Positions 62,089-64,000 of a stretch of DNA of 64,000 nt are shown piece after piece. Each line of letters begins with the position of its first letter. Positions within the stretch are counted from its first letter, which is position 1. Below the pieces are notes generated by a model. It did no database searches, had not been told where the DNA came from, and saw only the letters and a program-made list of their open reading frames with translations. The stretch lies in the NCBI RefSeq assembly GCF_900099995.1, contig NZ_FNCZ01000008.1, positions 62,001 through 126,000 of the forward strand, in the 5' to 3' direction. The stretch is from Winogradskyella thalassocola (GTDB taxonomy: Bacteria > Bacteroidota > Bacteroidia > Flavobacteriales > Flavobacteriaceae). Position numbers and translations under genes: made by a program.

Positions 62089-63840
62089 ATGAAAACAAGA
62101 CAAGCAATTTCAAAAATTTCACTAGCATTAGTTCTAGTGTTTAGCGTTCTATTTACATCCTGTGAAAAAGAGGAAGGTATAGACATTCCTTCAGGTAATG
62201 GTAATAATGAAATAGGTGCTATAGACCAAGGTATAAATATTCAAAGAGATTTTATGGGCAAAATAGTAGATGAATCGTCTATGCCTTTAAGTAATGTAAG
62301 TATTGCAATTGGAAACAAAGTAGCGTCAACTGATGCTAATGGTGTTTTTATGATTAGCAATGCACAAGTCAAAGAAAGACAGGCCTATGTAATCGCAGAA
62401 AAAGCAGGTTTTATTACAGGCTTAAAAACGGTAGTACCTACAGAAGGTATCAGCAACGTGCAAATTATGCTTGTTGCTAAAAATTTAACAGGTTCTGTGT
62501 CTTCAGGAGCAAATAGTGAAGTGTCTTTAACTAATGGCGCTAAAGTAAAGTTCGATGGTGCTTTTAAAGATGAAGATGGAAACGCTTATGCTGGTAATGT
62601 TGATGTGTATATGTATCATCTAGATCCTGCACATGCTAATGTATACGATGTAATGCCAGGAAATTTACAAGCCATAAATAGTAATGATGATGAACAATTA
62701 CTAGAAACGTACGGTATGCTAAACGTGGAGTTAAAAGGAGAGTCTGGACAAACATTAAATATTGCCGATGGTCATGTCGCAGAAATACACATGCCATTAG
62801 ATCCTGCGCAAAGTGGAATCGCACCTTCAACAATTCCATTATGGCATTTTGATGAGGTCAATGGTTATTGGGTAGAAGATGGTGAAGCCGATTTAATTGG
62901 AGGTGTATATATTGGAGACGTTTCTCATTTTTCTTGGTGGAATTGTGATGCGCAATTTCCAACGGTATCATTCTGTTTAAATGTTGTAGATGATACAAAC
63001 ACACCAATTTCTAATGTAAAAGTTACATTAGGAAGAGCTGGAGAGGTTTATCCTAGACAAGGTTTCTCTAATGTAAATGGTGAAATATGTGGATTAATTC
63101 CTGCAAACGAAACCATAACGCTAACAGCTTATGATCAGTGTGGAGCAGTCGTGTTTTCAACAATCATAGGCCCATTTTCAACGGATACTAACTATGGCGA
63201 CATTGTGCTTTCAGGTGCTGTAACCGAAGTAATATCAGGTAACTTAGTAAACTGTAGTAATGCTAATGTTACGGATGGTTATGTGAATTTAAATTACGGA
63301 AATCAAGAAGCATTTGTTGAAGTTACTAATGGAGCTTTTGCAATGAATATTATTAAATGTACTTCCATAAATACGTTTTCTTTAGAAGGAATAGATTACG
63401 ATGCATTGCAATCAACAACCGTTTTGCCTTTTAATTTAAGCACACCTAATGTTGGTAGTATCATGGCTTGTAGTGCGGTTACGGAGTTTATTTCCGTGCA
63501 AGTAGATAGTGATCCTGCAGAATATCTTTTAATAGATCTCTATGCGTATCAAGAAGGACCAGTAAACGGTATGTTTGTAGTGTCTAGTCAATCCGAAGAT
63601 GGTTCAATTGGAGTAGGTGGTGATACAACCACATCAGGTACCTATACAACTCCAGACTTTTGGGTACAATCGTCTATGTTAGATATGGATTATAATGCAC
63701 CAGATACGCTGCAATTTACTATATCAAATTTTGGACCAATAGGAGGTTATGTCGATATGACTATAACTGGGACCTATACCGATACGAGTGGTGTCGTAAA
63801 AAACTTAGCAATCACTATTCATGTTCTAAGAGATAGTTAA
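62089..63840 (+). CDS. Large lipoprotein with carboxypeptidase-regulatory-like domains
   Basis: A 583-residue lipoprotein (MKTRQAISKISLALVLVFSV... LFTSC, lipobox Cys about 25) with an acidic spacer EKEEGIDIPSG. A CarboxypepD_reg-like domain spans residues about 52-120 (RDFMGKIVDESSMPLSNVSIAIGNKVASTDANGVFMISN). A middle region follows with KFDGAFKDEDGNAYAGNVDVYMYHLDPAHANVYDVMPGNLQ, ETYGMLNVELKGESGQTLNI, APSTIPLWHFDEVNGYWVEDG and VSHFSWWNCD. A second regulatory-like domain begins near residue 300 (FCLNVVDDTNTPISNVKVTLGRAGEVYPRQGFSNVNGEICG). The middle region recalls the CILP/FAM171-type extracellular fold by its ETYGML, IPLWHFDE.NG.W and GDVSHFSWWN features; this is a resemblance only. A terminator follows it. 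Confidence 0.72.
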   Translation: MKTRQAISKISLALVLVFSVLFTSCEKEEGIDIPSGNGNNEIGAIDQGINIQRDFMGKIVDESSMPLSNVSIAIGNKVASTDANGVFMISNAQVKERQAYVIAEKAGFITGLKTVVPTEGISNVQIMLVAKNLTGSVSSGANSEVSLTNGAKVKFDGAFKDEDGNAYAGNVDVYMYHLDPAHANVYDVMPGNLQAINSNDDEQLLETYGMLNVELKGESGQTLNIADGHVAEIHMPLDPAQSGIAPSTIPLWHFDEVNGYWVEDGEADLIGGVYIGDVSHFSWWNCDAQFPTVSFCLNVVDDTNTPISNVKVTLGRAGEVYPRQGFSNVNGEICGLIPANETITLTAYDQCGAVVFSTIIGPFSTDTNYGDIVLSGAVTEVISGNLVNCSNANVTDGYVNLNYGNQEAFVEVTNGAFAMNIIKCTSINTFSLEGIDYDALQSTTVLPFNLSTPNVGSIMACSAVTEFISVQVDSDPAEYLLIDLYAYQEGPVNGMFVVSSQSEDGSIGVGGDTTTSGTYTTPDFWVQSSMLDMDYNAPDTLQFTISNFGPIGGYVDMTITGTYTDTSGVVKNLAITIHVLRDS

Positions 63841-63866
63841 TAGAAAAAGAAGAATAATACCTAAAG

Positions 63867-63897
63867 AGCCATTTCATATTTTGAAATGGCTTTTTTT
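63867..63897 (+). terminator. Terminator after the large lipoprotein gene
   Basis: AGCCATTTCA (63867-63876) pairs with TGAAATGGCT (63882-63891) around TATTT with a T7 run to 63897. Confidence 0.9.
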
Positions 63898-63979
63898 GAG
63901 TTAACATAAAATGGGTATTGGTTAATACTTTTAAAAGCGTTTTGGTAAATTCATCCATAATATTTCAGGATAAGATAAA

Positions 63980-64000
63980 ATGACAAAACCAAAATATAAA
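63980..64000 (+). CDS. Possible start of a further gene at window edge
   Basis: An ATG at 63980 is followed by six sense codons (TKPKYK) to the last base. It lies 83 bases after a terminator, which fits a new gene start, but seven codons cannot prove coding. Confidence 0.25.

Noticed and set aside
1-64000. CRISPR array, tRNA, rRNA, insertion sequence or prophage
   Set aside because: No regularly spaced direct repeats, cloverleaf-like segments, transposase or phage genes were recognised on reading the gaps; short RNAs cannot be excluded without a covariance search.

Overview
The window is AT-rich chromosomal DNA from a member of the Bacteroidota, most likely a marine-type Flavobacteriaceae. 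The evidence is a PorQ-type IX secretion component, a T9SS sorting-domain relic, Bacteroidota-only families (DUF5686 outer-membrane protein, TIGR02757, GIN/DUF4097 proteins, fused DoxD-DoxA), bacillithiol BshA, starts without Shine-Dalgarno sequences, and a textbook -33 TTTG / -7 TAnnTTTG promoter in front of rpsA. The genus cannot be read from the sequence alone. I see no rRNA, tRNA, CRISPR array, transposase or phage gene. It is core chromosome with several small patches of gene decay.

Layout: 0-9.9 kb carries a partial pcm, an X-Pro dipeptidyl-peptidase broken by an in-frame stop, a fused DoxDA protein, several secreted proteins, a DUF5686 outer-membrane protein, smpB and msrB. 10-18.7 kb is glycogen metabolism: glgA-glgC-glgB, a two-gene membrane pair, and a GH31 alpha-glucosidase. 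18.8-22.1 kb has an M48 lipoprotein protease, an MFS carrier and a lipoprotein with two four-cysteine repeats. 22.2-25.1 kb (minus strand) is an ECF sigma / anti-sigma / DUF4097 / GIN operon. 25.4-32.7 kb holds lon, a LysM protein, porQ-cmk, a Kbp-like BON-LysM protein and rpsA. 33-39.6 kb has an S10 peptidase, guaC, a TIGR02757 protein, a decayed MORN-type gene, a FemAB-like acyltransferase and RidA.

39.8-47.4 kb is an envelope and electron-transfer block: lptD divergent from an amidase, an MCE/MlaD protein, and a membrane [4Fe-4S] protein plus CCG-domain partner with two tiny membrane proteins. 47.4-50 kb is an accessory patch with an orphan T9SS C-terminal domain, a frameshifted gene and lipoproteins. 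50-58.8 kb has a YdbS/YdbT-like PH-domain pair, serB with two ACT domains, a GH3-beta-lactamase fusion and bshA. 58.8-64 kb has three tandem lipoproteins, the 3' stump of a LytS-type histidine kinase still translationally coupled to its LytTR response regulator, and a large carboxypeptidase-regulatory-like lipoprotein.

The most noteworthy observations are the decayed or truncated loci, which routine annotation would miss or split (X-Pro peptidase stop, MORN pseudogene, T9SS tail relic, one-base frameshift, beheaded histidine kinase). Others are the four-Cys repeat lipoprotein, the ECF-GIN module, the split Fe-S oxidoreductase linked to MCE and amidase genes, and small palindromes and dispersed repeats between genes. 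I did not find a clearly unprecedented system; the LytTR/lipoprotein locus and the Fe-S/MCE locus are the best candidates for new biology.
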